8,768 nucleotides of DNA, taken from the NCBI GenBank assembly GCA_038230695.1, contig JBBRMT010000207.1:1-8768 (forward strand). The letters are read 5' to 3'. The notes beneath the pieces are model-generated. The model made no database searches. It was given only the letters and a program-made list of their open reading frames with translations, and was not told the DNA's origin. The translations under genes and the position numbers were made by a program. The DNA is from QHBQ01 sp038230695 (GTDB lineage: Bacteria; Chloroflexota; Chloroflexia; QHBQ01). The first letter of the stretch is position 1. Each line of letters starts with the position of its first letter. This document shows positions 1 to 5,548 of this stretch, one piece after another.

Positions 1-75
1 GCTGTATTTGAGCCTGTTATCCTTGATCGCGGTGACTGCCCCCTAGCTATGTTGTTGTCGCGTAAGTCGTGGTGA
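1..75 (+). CDS. possible C-terminal tail of a plus-strand gene (partial)
   Basis: The plus strand is open from the left edge to a TGA at 73-75 and encodes 24 residues that begin AVFEPVILDRGDC and end in LSRKSW. The composition looks protein-like, but 24 open codons are easily produced by chance and no start is in the window. If real, this gene converges on the small minus-strand gene at 281-592, and repeat copy A fills the gap between the two 3' ends. I cannot assign a function. Confidence 0.25.
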   Translation, partial: AVFEPVILDRGDCPLAMLLSRKSW

Positions 76-116
76 GTAGCAATAGTATTGCGGTCAAAGA
101 TGCTCTGTAGCTATAG

Positions 117-283
117 CGGAGCGAAGGGGAGAGTGCGAAGCGAAAGCGAAACGATGCTGTGATCATGGTGAGAATAGCACGCAAGACCTTTAGGGTAGCT
201 GCAGCAGCATTGCAGCCGTTCTTGCCAATTATCCACCGCTCCGGGTGCGCTACACTAGAAGGTTGTTGTTGTTGTTAGCGTTA
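117..283 (+). repeat. interspersed repeat, copy A
   Basis: This stretch pairs with copy B at about 6778-6961. The right-hand 66 bases (218-283) align without gaps to 6896-6961 with 57 identities, counted by hand. The left part is looser but keeps matching blocks in the same order: GCGAAGGGG with AGAG, GCTGTGAT, AGACCTT, TAGGGTAG. The conserved end holds GTTCTTGCCAAT, CTCCGGG, a TACACT box at 251-256, AGAAGG and a (TTG)n run. A 6-bp stem with a 7-nt loop lies at 198-216 (GCTGCA/TGCAGC). The TAA stop of the small minus-strand gene (281-283) lies inside the repeat. No transposase or flanking target duplication was seen, so this is a dispersed non-coding element of unknown origin. Confidence 0.7.
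247..256 (+). promoter_or_regulatory. extended -10-like box in repeat copy A
   Basis: The sequence GCGCTACACT corresponds to GTGCTACAAT in copy B and is a weaker version of the TGCTACAAT box in front of mutL and the small gene. TACACT matches four of six positions of TATAAT. The TG of an extended -10 has decayed to CG. No -35 hexamer lies at 16-18 bp; a conserved TTGCCA is 23 bp upstream in both copies. A transcript from here would be antisense to the small gene at 281-592. Promoter activity is an inference. Confidence 0.25.
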
Positions 284-592
284 GGGGGATAACTGGTCGG
301 CGTTCGCGCCCCACTCCCGCACCAGCGTGAGTACCAGCGCGGGCCAGGCGGGGTCGCAGCTATGATGCCCCAGCCAGCGGTAGAAGCTGTATAGTTCGTA
401 CCCCGCGTTACTGGGGCTACCCCACACCCGAGTATACTGGCTAGCCATCTGGCGAAGCAGGGCCGCAGCGTCGGCGCTGGGCGGCTGGGAGAGGGTTAGC
501 CCCAGGCGAGCGGCCCACCTGTCCCAATCCTCGTTTCGTCTCCTCACCAGATGTGTCTGCGCCATTTGCTCCCACTTCCGGCTATGCGACAT
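281..592 (-). CDS. small Trp-rich hypothetical protein, 103 aa
   Basis: I do not recognise this family. The protein starts MSHSRKWEQMAQ and has seven tryptophans in 103 residues (about W7, W23, W26, W57, W73, W83, W94). It has no signal peptide or membrane segment, and a charged, probably helical first half. The frame stays open 47 codons further upstream to 733, but I chose the ATG at 590-592 because an AAGGTGG Shine-Dalgarno site sits at 601-607 with an 8-nt spacer. Upstream of that the translation is pyrimidine-derived and Ser/Pro/Leu-rich, like non-coding sequence. A TGCTACAAT box lies at 609-617, so the gene has its own promoter and a very short leader, separate from mutL, which ends 151 bp upstream. 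The TAA stop falls inside repeat copy A. Its role is unknown. Confidence 0.6.
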   Translation of the reverse strand: MSHSRKWEQMAQTHLVRRRNEDWDRWAARLGLTLSQPPSADAAALLRQMASQYTRVWGSPSNAGYELYSFYRWLGHHSCDPAWPALVLTLVREWGANADQLSP

Positions 593-600
593 CTTCGCTG

Positions 601-617
601 CCACCTTGATTGTAGCA
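601..617 (-). promoter_or_regulatory. promoter and RBS of the small Trp-rich gene
   Basis: On the minus strand TGCTACAAT (617-609) is an extended -10 box, followed almost directly by AAGGTGG (607-601) and then ATG at 592. A transcript starting 6-7 nt after the -10 box would begin near 602, giving a leader of about 10 nt with the Shine-Dalgarno at its extreme 5' end. No good -35 hexamer was found at 16-18 bp. The match to the mutL box supports a real promoter; the start point is inferred. Confidence 0.5.
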
Positions 618-743
618 GACGGGGAAGGTCGGTGAAAAGCCAGAGCCTGGCAAGCGCGGAGCAGGAGGATAGCGAAGCACGGGCGAGGGGAAAGCAAGAC
701 GGAGTTTGCGATAGCCGTGTGTGATAGCCCCATCGTGTAGATG
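618..743. other. mutL-to-small-gene spacer, weakly related to the repeats
   Basis: This gap is strongly purine-rich on the plus strand. It holds ATAGC-type words also seen in copies A and B, including GAGGATAG near 666 and GTGTGATAGCC near 718 (compare about 6730 and 6753). Just past the mutL stop a small CATC/GATG stem (about 730-744) and a direct repeat of GGCTATC (minus strand) are visible, but no U-tract, so no convincing terminator. I regard it as a diverged third relative of the repeat family; the alignment is patchy. Confidence 0.3.
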
Positions 744-1949
744 CTAATAGCCAGTGCGCTTGAACTCCCGCTCGAGCTGGGCCTTGCTCACCAGGAGCAG
801 GGTTGGTAGGCCGTGCGCGCAGGACCTGGGCATCTGGCAACCCTCTAGCTCTGCTATCAACTCTCTAGCTCTCGTCATCTCCAACTGCTCCGTACTCGAA
901 GCTGCGCTGTGGCAGGCAAGGCTGATCGCCAGCGTGTCCTGCCATAGTTGGGCATTTTGTTGGCGCAGAACGTCAGCCGCTACCACGCCAATCGCCTCGG
1001 CCAGCCGCTCGTTTCCTGCTGCGGCAAGCACCTCTGGCACCGCGCTGAACACTGTCGCCTGCTCCTCAACCTCCAACTTAAATCCCAGCCCGGCCAGCGC
1101 AGTGCGGCGCTCCGCCAGTTCCGCCGCCTGCTCCTCAGCTAGCGGGATAGATACTGGTTGAGGCAAGGTGAGGCTACTAGTCCCCTCGCCGCCACGCCCC
1201 ATCGCGGCAAGGATATGCTCGTAGAGCACCCGTTCGCTGGCACGGTGCTGGTCAACAATGTACATCCCCTCCGGTCCTTCGCAGGTGATGTAGCCACTGG
1301 TTATCTGACCCACAATCCTGAGCGGCGGCAGCGGTCGGCGGCTCTCCACCGGCTGACTGGCGCTGCGCTGCTCTTTTGGCTGGGAGCTACCTTGAGCAGT
1401 CTGCTCCGCCTCGCTGGCTAGAGCCAGCCAGTCCACCTCTTTATCTACGCTACCCACGCTGCCTACGCTAACACTGCCATCATCCCTCGGCGTAGACGAA
1501 CGGGAAGTGAGAGTAGCAGCCTCATCCTGAGACCTGGCCTGTGAGGGAGTGGGCTTGGCCTCGTAGGTCGGGCCATAGCGTAGCTCTTCCTGCTCCTCCA
1601 CGTCTGTGCCATTCGATTTGCCCGGCTTCGCTCCGATGTTCAGGTTAGGTACGCCTCTGTAGCCAGAGAGCGCCTGGCGCACCGCTTGCTGCACCGCAGA
1701 GAACACGCCGCGCTCGTCGGCGAACTTAACCTCGACTTTCTGGGGATGCACGTTGGCATCCACCATGCGCGGGTCTAGCTCGATGTTCAGCACCACAATG
1801 GGGTGGCGGCCGGTCATCAGCAAAGTGCGGTAGTTATCCTCGGCCGCATAGCTGAGGGTCTGACTGTTCACCGGTCGGTGATTGACAAAGAAGTTGATAT
1901 ACTGGCGATTGCCCCTGCTCACATCGGGGCGGCTGATATAACCCCACAC
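744..1949 (-). CDS. mutL: MutL C-terminal part: end of transducer domain, linker and endonuclease domain
   Basis: This is the 3' part of mutL, in the same frame as the 5' part, which ends at the TAG at 2010-2012. The open frame extends up to that TAG (421 codons); the GTG at 1949 is only the first possible start. It encodes the V of a conserved VWGYISRPD segment, and no good Shine-Dalgarno precedes it, so independent initiation looks unlikely. Transducer signatures follow: QYINFFVNHRPV and NVHPQKVEVKF. Then comes a variable linker of about 110 residues rich in Ser, Glu and Gln. The dimerisation/nuclease domain has DQHRASERVLYE (family form DQHAxxExxxxE), ACHSA, CAHGLP (family form CPHGRP) and a terminal FKR. 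With readthrough the protein would be 673 residues, normal for MutL. The endonuclease motifs imply the nicking type of MutL found in bacteria lacking MutH. Confidence is high for family, low for expression as a separate polypeptide. Confidence 0.8.
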   Translation of the reverse strand: MWGYISRPDVSRGNRQYINFFVNHRPVNSQTLSYAAEDNYRTLLMTGRHPIVVLNIELDPRMVDANVHPQKVEVKFADERGVFSAVQQAVRQALSGYRGVPNLNIGAKPGKSNGTDVEEQEELRYGPTYEAKPTPSQARSQDEAATLTSRSSTPRDDGSVSVGSVGSVDKEVDWLALASEAEQTAQGSSQPKEQRSASQPVESRRPLPPLRIVGQITSGYITCEGPEGMYIVDQHRASERVLYEHILAAMGRGGEGTSSLTLPQPVSIPLAEEQAAELAERRTALAGLGFKLEVEEQATVFSAVPEVLAAAGNERLAEAIGVVAADVLRQQNAQLWQDTLAISLACHSAASSTEQLEMTRARELIAELEGCQMPRSCAHGLPTLLLVSKAQLEREFKRTGY

Positions 1950-2009
1950 GTGAGCGAACTGCTCTTCTTCGTGCGTGGTAGGCTGCCTAGTTACTTCCTG
2001 CTTATCGCC

Positions 2010-2012
2010 CTA
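2010..2012 (-). other. in-frame TAG interrupting mutL
   Basis: The minus-strand context is GCT GGC TAG GGC GAT. Both flanks are open in one frame: 251 codons before and 421 after. The stop lies in a charged, poorly conserved segment between VYGAEIAAGCLPV and VWGYISRPD, so a substitution there would cost little. A single change from CAG, GAG, AAG or another sense codon explains it. Sequencing or assembly error, recent mutation and readthrough cannot be told apart from one sequence. No other supported gene here contains an internal TAG. Confidence 0.85.
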
Positions 2013-2765
2013 GCCAGCGGCCCGCTCCCAGCTACCATCTTCATCAGCCGCAACCGCTTCCAGCCTGGCAGCATCCTCGGTAACGGGGAGCTGGCCGACC
2101 GGCAGGCAGCCTGCTGCAATCTCCGCGCCATATACCGCCCTGATCGCATTGAGCAGCACGCCGGTGCCGGGAGATTGGAAGGAGGTACGGTTCTCGGCCA
2201 CCAGAGTGATGTGCAGGTGGGGATAGGCGAGCGCGTACTGGCTGACAATGTGGCTGATGGCGGCAGTCTCCTGGTTGGGAGCTTTGAGGAACTTGCGTCT
2301 AACAGGCACGTTGTAGAACAGGTCGCGGACGGTGACGATTGAGCCACGCGGCGCAACCCTGGTTTCTTTGGCGGTCATCACGCCACCCTCGAATGCTACC
2401 TCGGTGCCGTCACGCTCACCCTCAGTGCGACTGACCAGGCTCATTCTGCTCACGCTGGCGATACTGGGCAGCGCCTCACCGCGAAAGCCCATTGTGTTGA
2501 TCTTGAACAGGTCGGCCAGCTCGCCAATCTTGCTGGTGGCGTGGCGCTGGAAGGCAAGCTCGATTTCAGCAGCGGGGATGCCGGTGCCATCGTCAATCAC
2601 GCGAATGTAGTCCTGGCCGCCGGTGCGAACCTCGATGCGGATATTGGTTGCGCCCGCATCAATGGCGTTGTCCAGCAGCTCCTTGACGATGGCTGCAGGT
2701 CGCTCGACGACCTCACCCGCAGCAATCTTGATGGCGAGTTCGGGTGGCAATACTTTGATCGGCAT
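2010..2765 (-). CDS. mutL: MutL N-terminal part: GHKL ATPase and start of transducer domain
   Basis: MutL links mismatch recognition by MutS to downstream excision. This 251-residue reading frame carries the ATPase half. It starts MPIKVLPPELAIKIAAGEVV, the classic MutL opening. Motif I is KELLDNAIDAGA (residues 28-39), keeping the general-base E29 and the Mg-binding N33. Motif II is DDGTGI (58-63), motif III is TMGFRGEAL (91-99), and PVRRKFLK (154-161) marks the GHKL lid and its continuation. The ATG at 2763-2765 is supported by AGAGGAGAG at 2774-2782. The frame ends at a TAG after VYGAEIAAGCLPV, before the transducer domain is complete, and the homology resumes in the same frame just downstream. 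No mutS or miaA neighbour is in the window. The gene has its own promoter and is not coupled to the TPR gene 960 bp away. Confidence 0.92.
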   Translation of the reverse strand: MPIKVLPPELAIKIAAGEVVERPAAIVKELLDNAIDAGATNIRIEVRTGGQDYIRVIDDGTGIPAAEIELAFQRHATSKIGELADLFKINTMGFRGEALPSIASVSRMSLVSRTEGERDGTEVAFEGGVMTAKETRVAPRGSIVTVRDLFYNVPVRRKFLKAPNQETAAISHIVSQYALAYPHLHITLVAENRTSFQSPGTGVLLNAIRAVYGAEIAAGCLPVGQLPVTEDAARLEAVAADEDGSWERAAG

Positions 2766-2800
2766 AGGGCTTGCTCTCCTCTAGGCGTAGTGTTACTGCT

Positions 2801-2829
2801 ATTGTAGCACGGGAGTTCTATGGGCACAA
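2801..2829 (-). promoter_or_regulatory. mutL promoter
   Basis: On the minus strand TTGTGC (2829-2824) is separated by 17 bp from TACAAT (2806-2801), which is preceded by TGC to give an extended -10. TTG and four of six -10 positions match consensus. The -10 box ends 35 bp before the ATG, leaving room for the AGAGGAGAG ribosome site. The core CGTGCTACAATAG is shared with repeat copy B. Confidence 0.6.
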
Positions 2830-3379
2830 GGGAGGGGCAGGTCACGTCGGAAACCATAGCTGCGAAGGTAGGGACTGGGACGAGAACACGTAGCAGGATG
2901 GCAACCAGACTTTCGGCGGGTGTAGGCAAGCGGCGCGACATTAGTATTGTGAGGGTAGCATATGGGCAGCCAGAGGTGCGATCGCTGCGAGAGGTAAAGG
3001 GATAATGCGTGGGCGATCGCTAGGAGTGCATTGGCAGGTTGGTGGCAAGTGAGAAGATGAAGGAGAGAGGGTGGCGTGAAGATACATATATTTATGGGGC
3101 GCGGCACTTTGATGATCTACACCGGTTATGTTGTCGTTGTGAAGCGTTCCATGGTTTATTGGTGTTGCGGGAGCGGTCATAGACGGACAACGTTTCCATC
3201 ACGCCTCGACCACGCTGCCACAAGTGCCTCCTCGACTCTAGTTATCCCCTACAATTCAATACTCTGCAGCCACCTCCTTTGCAGTGCGATATAGGTCTGT
3301 GGCGAAGAGCTTTCCCCGGCGATCAGCGCCTCACCACGGGTGACGTTAGGTCCGCTTGCTTTACGCCAGAACTTCGCCT
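2830..3379. other. gene-poor region upstream of mutL
   Basis: I see no convincing gene here. From about 2830 to 3075 the plus strand is purine-rich, so its short frames read Arg/Lys/Gly-rich and those on the minus strand Ser/Pro/Leu-rich, as in non-coding sequence. Two GCGATCGC palindromes lie at 2978-2985 and 3013-3020. A short plus-strand frame from the GTG at 3076 has AAGGAG at an over-long distance and no recognisable product. Confidence 0.4.
2978..3020. repeat. pair of GCGATCGC palindromes
   Basis: GCGATCGC occurs at 2978-2985 and again at 3013-3020, start to start 35 bp. Both are followed by a T and then a GAG three bases on (GCGATCGCTGCGAG and GCGATCGCTAGGAG), so the similarity extends beyond the palindrome. 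The octamer is the HIP1 word that is over-represented in many cyanobacteria, but nothing else here points to cyanobacteria. The site could be a binding-site pair or chance. Confidence 0.45.
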
Positions 3380-3467
3380 TCTTTAGAGAACAAGAGTATA
3401 AAGAACTCCTGTTCACTAAAGACTTGATCTGAACAGTGGCGAAAGGCAAGCGAGTTTGTGCTGCCAT
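3249..3467 (-). pseudogene. possible remnant of coding sequence
   Basis: The minus strand is open here, and codons near the 3' end use the same GCG, CTG, ATC, GCC pattern as the real genes, giving a tail with GEALIAGESSSPQTYIAL. A second frame over 3360-3440 reads SDQVFSEQEFFILLFS and then KEGEVLA before a stop, which is also protein-like. Neither has a Shine-Dalgarno site or a recognisable domain, and the two lie in different frames, as in decayed coding DNA. The 18-bp inverted repeat lies inside. This could equally be non-coding sequence. Confidence 0.2.
3380..3422. repeat. 18-bp inverted repeat with 7-nt loop
   Basis: The arm TCTTTAGAGAACAAGAGT (3380-3397) and the reverse complement of 3405-3422, TCTTTAGTGAACAGGAGT, match at 16 of 18 positions around a 7-nt centre (3398-3404). 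In a minus-strand RNA one of the two mismatches becomes a G-U pair, so that 17 of 18 would pair. No T-run follows on either strand, so it is not a standard intrinsic terminator. It lies about 305 bp downstream of the TPR gene stop. It could be an operator, a processed RNA hairpin or the remains of an element end. Confidence 0.7.
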
Positions 3468-3559
3468 CCGTGAGTAGCTGGGGATGCTAGTTAAACGGGT
3501 ACTGGGGCGGCGTGCTTTTGTTGCCAGTTGTGCTGCCACCCGTGAGTTGCTGGCGGATG
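3453..3559. repeat. direct repeat of about 34 bp, two copies
   Basis: Copies at 3453-3486 and 3526-3559 share TGTGCTGCCA, CCGTGAGT, GCTGG and GGATG with a few substitutions and one single-base gap; their cores lie 72 bp apart. The intervening 39 bases do not repeat. Read on the minus strand, the copies give two related peptide pieces, NSRVAAQ and YSRMAAQ, in one frame, but that frame has no supported start. No function is evident. Confidence 0.55.
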
Positions 3560-3727
3560 CACGGCGCAAGATTCGGATAAGAGTCGAGAAGGCCAGGAAG
3601 CAGGAACGGGAAGCGAGCAAGCTGGTGGGGGAGCGCGTGGTTGGTATGGGTAAGTGCATTCAGCGGTGTTATGCACGCGCTAGTTGAAGCGAGTCAGTTA
3701 TATTTTGAGGCAACCACGTTCGTAGCA

Positions 3728-5548
3728 TCAAGCTGCAATGGCGGTCGCATCAGCGCGTATGGCTGATGGAGTAGGCATATAGAACACCTGCGCTAGACTG
3801 GGCAAATTAGCACCCCTACTCCTGGTGCCATTGATTCGTTTCATTTGTAGGGCCGCTCTAACCTCTTCGATATTAGACGATACCACCTGATTGAGGGTTG
3901 GATCTTCAGCCAGACTTAGCGCAACTTGATACTCATTAAGAGCGTCCTCATACTTACCAGCTTCGGACAGCGTAGCGCCAAGATTGCTATGAGCTTGAGC
4001 GTGTTCTGGTTTGAGGCTGATAGCCTTCTCATAGCATTCTTTCGCTAGCTTGAACTTATTCTGATAGTAATAAGCCGAGCCAAGCAAGTTGTATATGTCA
4101 GGGCTACTTAGTCCAAGTGTGAGCGAAGCCTTAAGGTCTTCTTCCGCACTTGCGTAGAGTTTTATCTTTAGATACATAGCCGCACGATTAGCGAGTGCCT
4201 CAGCGTAGCTTGGGTTGATGGCAAGAGAAGTAGCGTAGCTATCAGCGGCCTTATCATAGTCGCCGAGATGAGAGTAGCTAAGTCCCAGTCCGTAATAGGA
4301 GTATGCGAGATTATCCCTGTCAGCCAAAAAGAGTGAGTCAGGCGCGTTGAAGCGCGAGATTGCCCGGCTGAAATCAGCGAAGGCCGCCTCGTAATTATCC
4401 ACCATCGCATAGGCATTAGCACGGTTTATGTACACATAGGGATGTGACACGCCCATCTCGACCGCTCGTGTTAGCTCCTGAATCGCCTCGTTGTAGCGTT
4501 TTTGGGAATAATGGGCTGCACCAAGCCCTGAATAAGCGTTTGGATTCTTCGGGTTCAATCTGATTGCCTGGAGAAAGTCATCTTCGGCCTTGTCGTAATC
4601 GCCAAGCTGCCCGTATATTCCCCCGCGTCTAGTGTACGCATCTGAGAGATCAGGTTTTAGCTGAATCGCTCTGGTGCTGTCTTCCATTGCCTGCCCATAC
4701 TCCTTCAAACCTATATAGCCCGCTGCCCGATTGTTGTAAGCCTCGGCAAAGTTGGGGTTGAGGGCAATTGCAATGGTACAATTCCTGACTGCCTGTTCGT
4801 AGTCATGCTTCTGATTGTAAATAAATCCCTTGCTGGTATAAGCAGTAGCCAGGTCAGGATCTCGTGCAATTGCCTGATCAAAGCTAGCCATGGCTTGATC
4901 ATAGTTCTCCAAATGGGTGTAGGCAATCCCAAGATTGTCATAGAACAAAGCGGCATTTGGATTAAGTTCGATTGCCCTTTCAAAGTCTCGTAGAGCGTTA
5001 TTGTAAGCCTCACTTCTCATATAGAGAACCCCTCGATCGCAGTACGCCTCGTCGAAATCAGGGGCCAGTTCGATGACCTTGCTGAAGGCGGCAATGGCCG
5101 CATCATTCTCCCCTTTATTACTGTGCAAATAACCTTGCGCCCGAATTGAGAGGACATAATCACTCCACGCCAGATCATACTCACCAAGCCGCATATGCAG
5201 GTTCGCCCGCTGAAAGATTAGCGCGGCATCATCAGGTCTGACGCTTACAGCTTTTTCCAAGTCTGCTATAGCACCTTCAAAATCATCATATGGCACCTCC
5301 ACATTGCTGCCCCCCTGGATATTGTGAGTACCTGCCCATTCCAGAACCTGGCCAGCTTCGTGAGCTGCCTCCTTAGCCTGTACTTTGGCCTTCCACCTTG
5401 CTTTTAGCGCCTCCCCGATAGGAGCGTCATCCTCCGGGCCGAAGGGGATTTGTTCAAAGTCCCCTCCCAAACTGGGCATAACGTCTTCGTCAACATTGAT
5501 AACCATGTTGCTGCTCTCCATCCGCTTATTAGTATTCTTATGGCTCAT
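3728..5548 (-). CDS. tetratricopeptide-repeat protein, 606 aa
   Basis: The protein is built mostly of TPR units, roughly residues 91-556. They recur at about 34-residue spacing with the A-x-x-N/R-x-G/A-x-x-Y ... Y-x-x-A-x-x-D/S-x-x-x-A-I-x-L-x-P pattern, for example in DNLGIAYTHLENYDQA and AIRLNP. I count 12-13 units; one near residue 133 is shortened and one near residue 395 has an insertion. TPR solenoids bind partner proteins; no enzyme domain is attached. The first 90 residues are acidic and then helical, and the last 50 are non-repetitive. There is no signal peptide or transmembrane segment, so it is probably cytoplasmic. The ATG at 5546-5548 has GGAG at 5556-5559 and overlaps the upstream stop as ATGA, implying translational coupling. 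The product may therefore work with the upstream protein. The specific role is unknown. Confidence 0.93.
   Translation of the reverse strand: MSHKNTNKRMESSNMVINVDEDVMPSLGGDFEQIPFGPEDDAPIGEALKARWKAKVQAKEAAHEAGQVLEWAGTHNIQGGSNVEVPYDDFEGAIADLEKAVSVRPDDAALIFQRANLHMRLGEYDLAWSDYVLSIRAQGYLHSNKGENDAAIAAFSKVIELAPDFDEAYCDRGVLYMRSEAYNNALRDFERAIELNPNAALFYDNLGIAYTHLENYDQAMASFDQAIARDPDLATAYTSKGFIYNQKHDYEQAVRNCTIAIALNPNFAEAYNNRAAGYIGLKEYGQAMEDSTRAIQLKPDLSDAYTRRGGIYGQLGDYDKAEDDFLQAIRLNPKNPNAYSGLGAAHYSQKRYNEAIQELTRAVEMGVSHPYVYINRANAYAMVDNYEAAFADFSRAISRFNAPDSLFLADRDNLAYSYYGLGLSYSHLGDYDKAADSYATSLAINPSYAEALANRAAMYLKIKLYASAEEDLKASLTLGLSSPDIYNLLGSAYYYQNKFKLAKECYEKAISLKPEHAQAHSNLGATLSEAGKYEDALNEYQVALSLAEDPTLNQVVSSNIEEVRAALQMKRINGTRSRGANLPSLAQVFYMPTPSAIRADATAIAA

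Noticed and set aside
263..276. (TTG)n run as a simple microsatellite of no interest
   Set aside because: The run occurs at the same place in both repeat copies with conserved flanks, so it belongs to the element. Reading it as a micro-ORF starting at TTG was also dropped for lack of evidence.
593..733. Upstream extension of the small Trp-rich gene by 47 codons
   Set aside because: The extension covers the TGCTACAAT box and the AAGGTGG site and translates a pyrimidine-rich spacer.
730..744. CATC/GATG stem as the mutL terminator
   Set aside because: Only 4 bp and no U-tract.
1949..2009. Reading mutL as two deliberate separate genes
   Set aside because: The only candidate start, GTG at 1949, encodes a conserved transducer residue and lacks a good ribosome site. 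An interrupted single gene fits better.
1803..2342. 179-aa plus-strand frame opposite mutL
   Set aside because: It is antisense to strongly conserved MutL coding sequence; a shadow frame.
2820..3005. Plus-strand frame for a 61-aa basic peptide upstream of mutL
   Set aside because: It starts at the mutL -10/-35 region on the other strand, has no ribosome site, and reflects the local purine bias.
2978..3020. Cyanobacterial origin inferred from HIP1-type GCGATCGC words
   Set aside because: Only two copies lie in 8.8 kb, and the MutL does not look cyanobacterial.
3076..3294. Plus-strand frame for a 72-aa peptide from a GTG
   Set aside because: AAGGAG is about 13 nt upstream, too far, and the product has no recognisable features. 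Kept only as a remark in the gap description.
3484..3687. Plus-strand frame for a 67-aa Arg/Lys-rich peptide
   Set aside because: No ribosome site. The composition follows from purine-rich plus-strand sequence, and part of it is one copy of the direct repeat.
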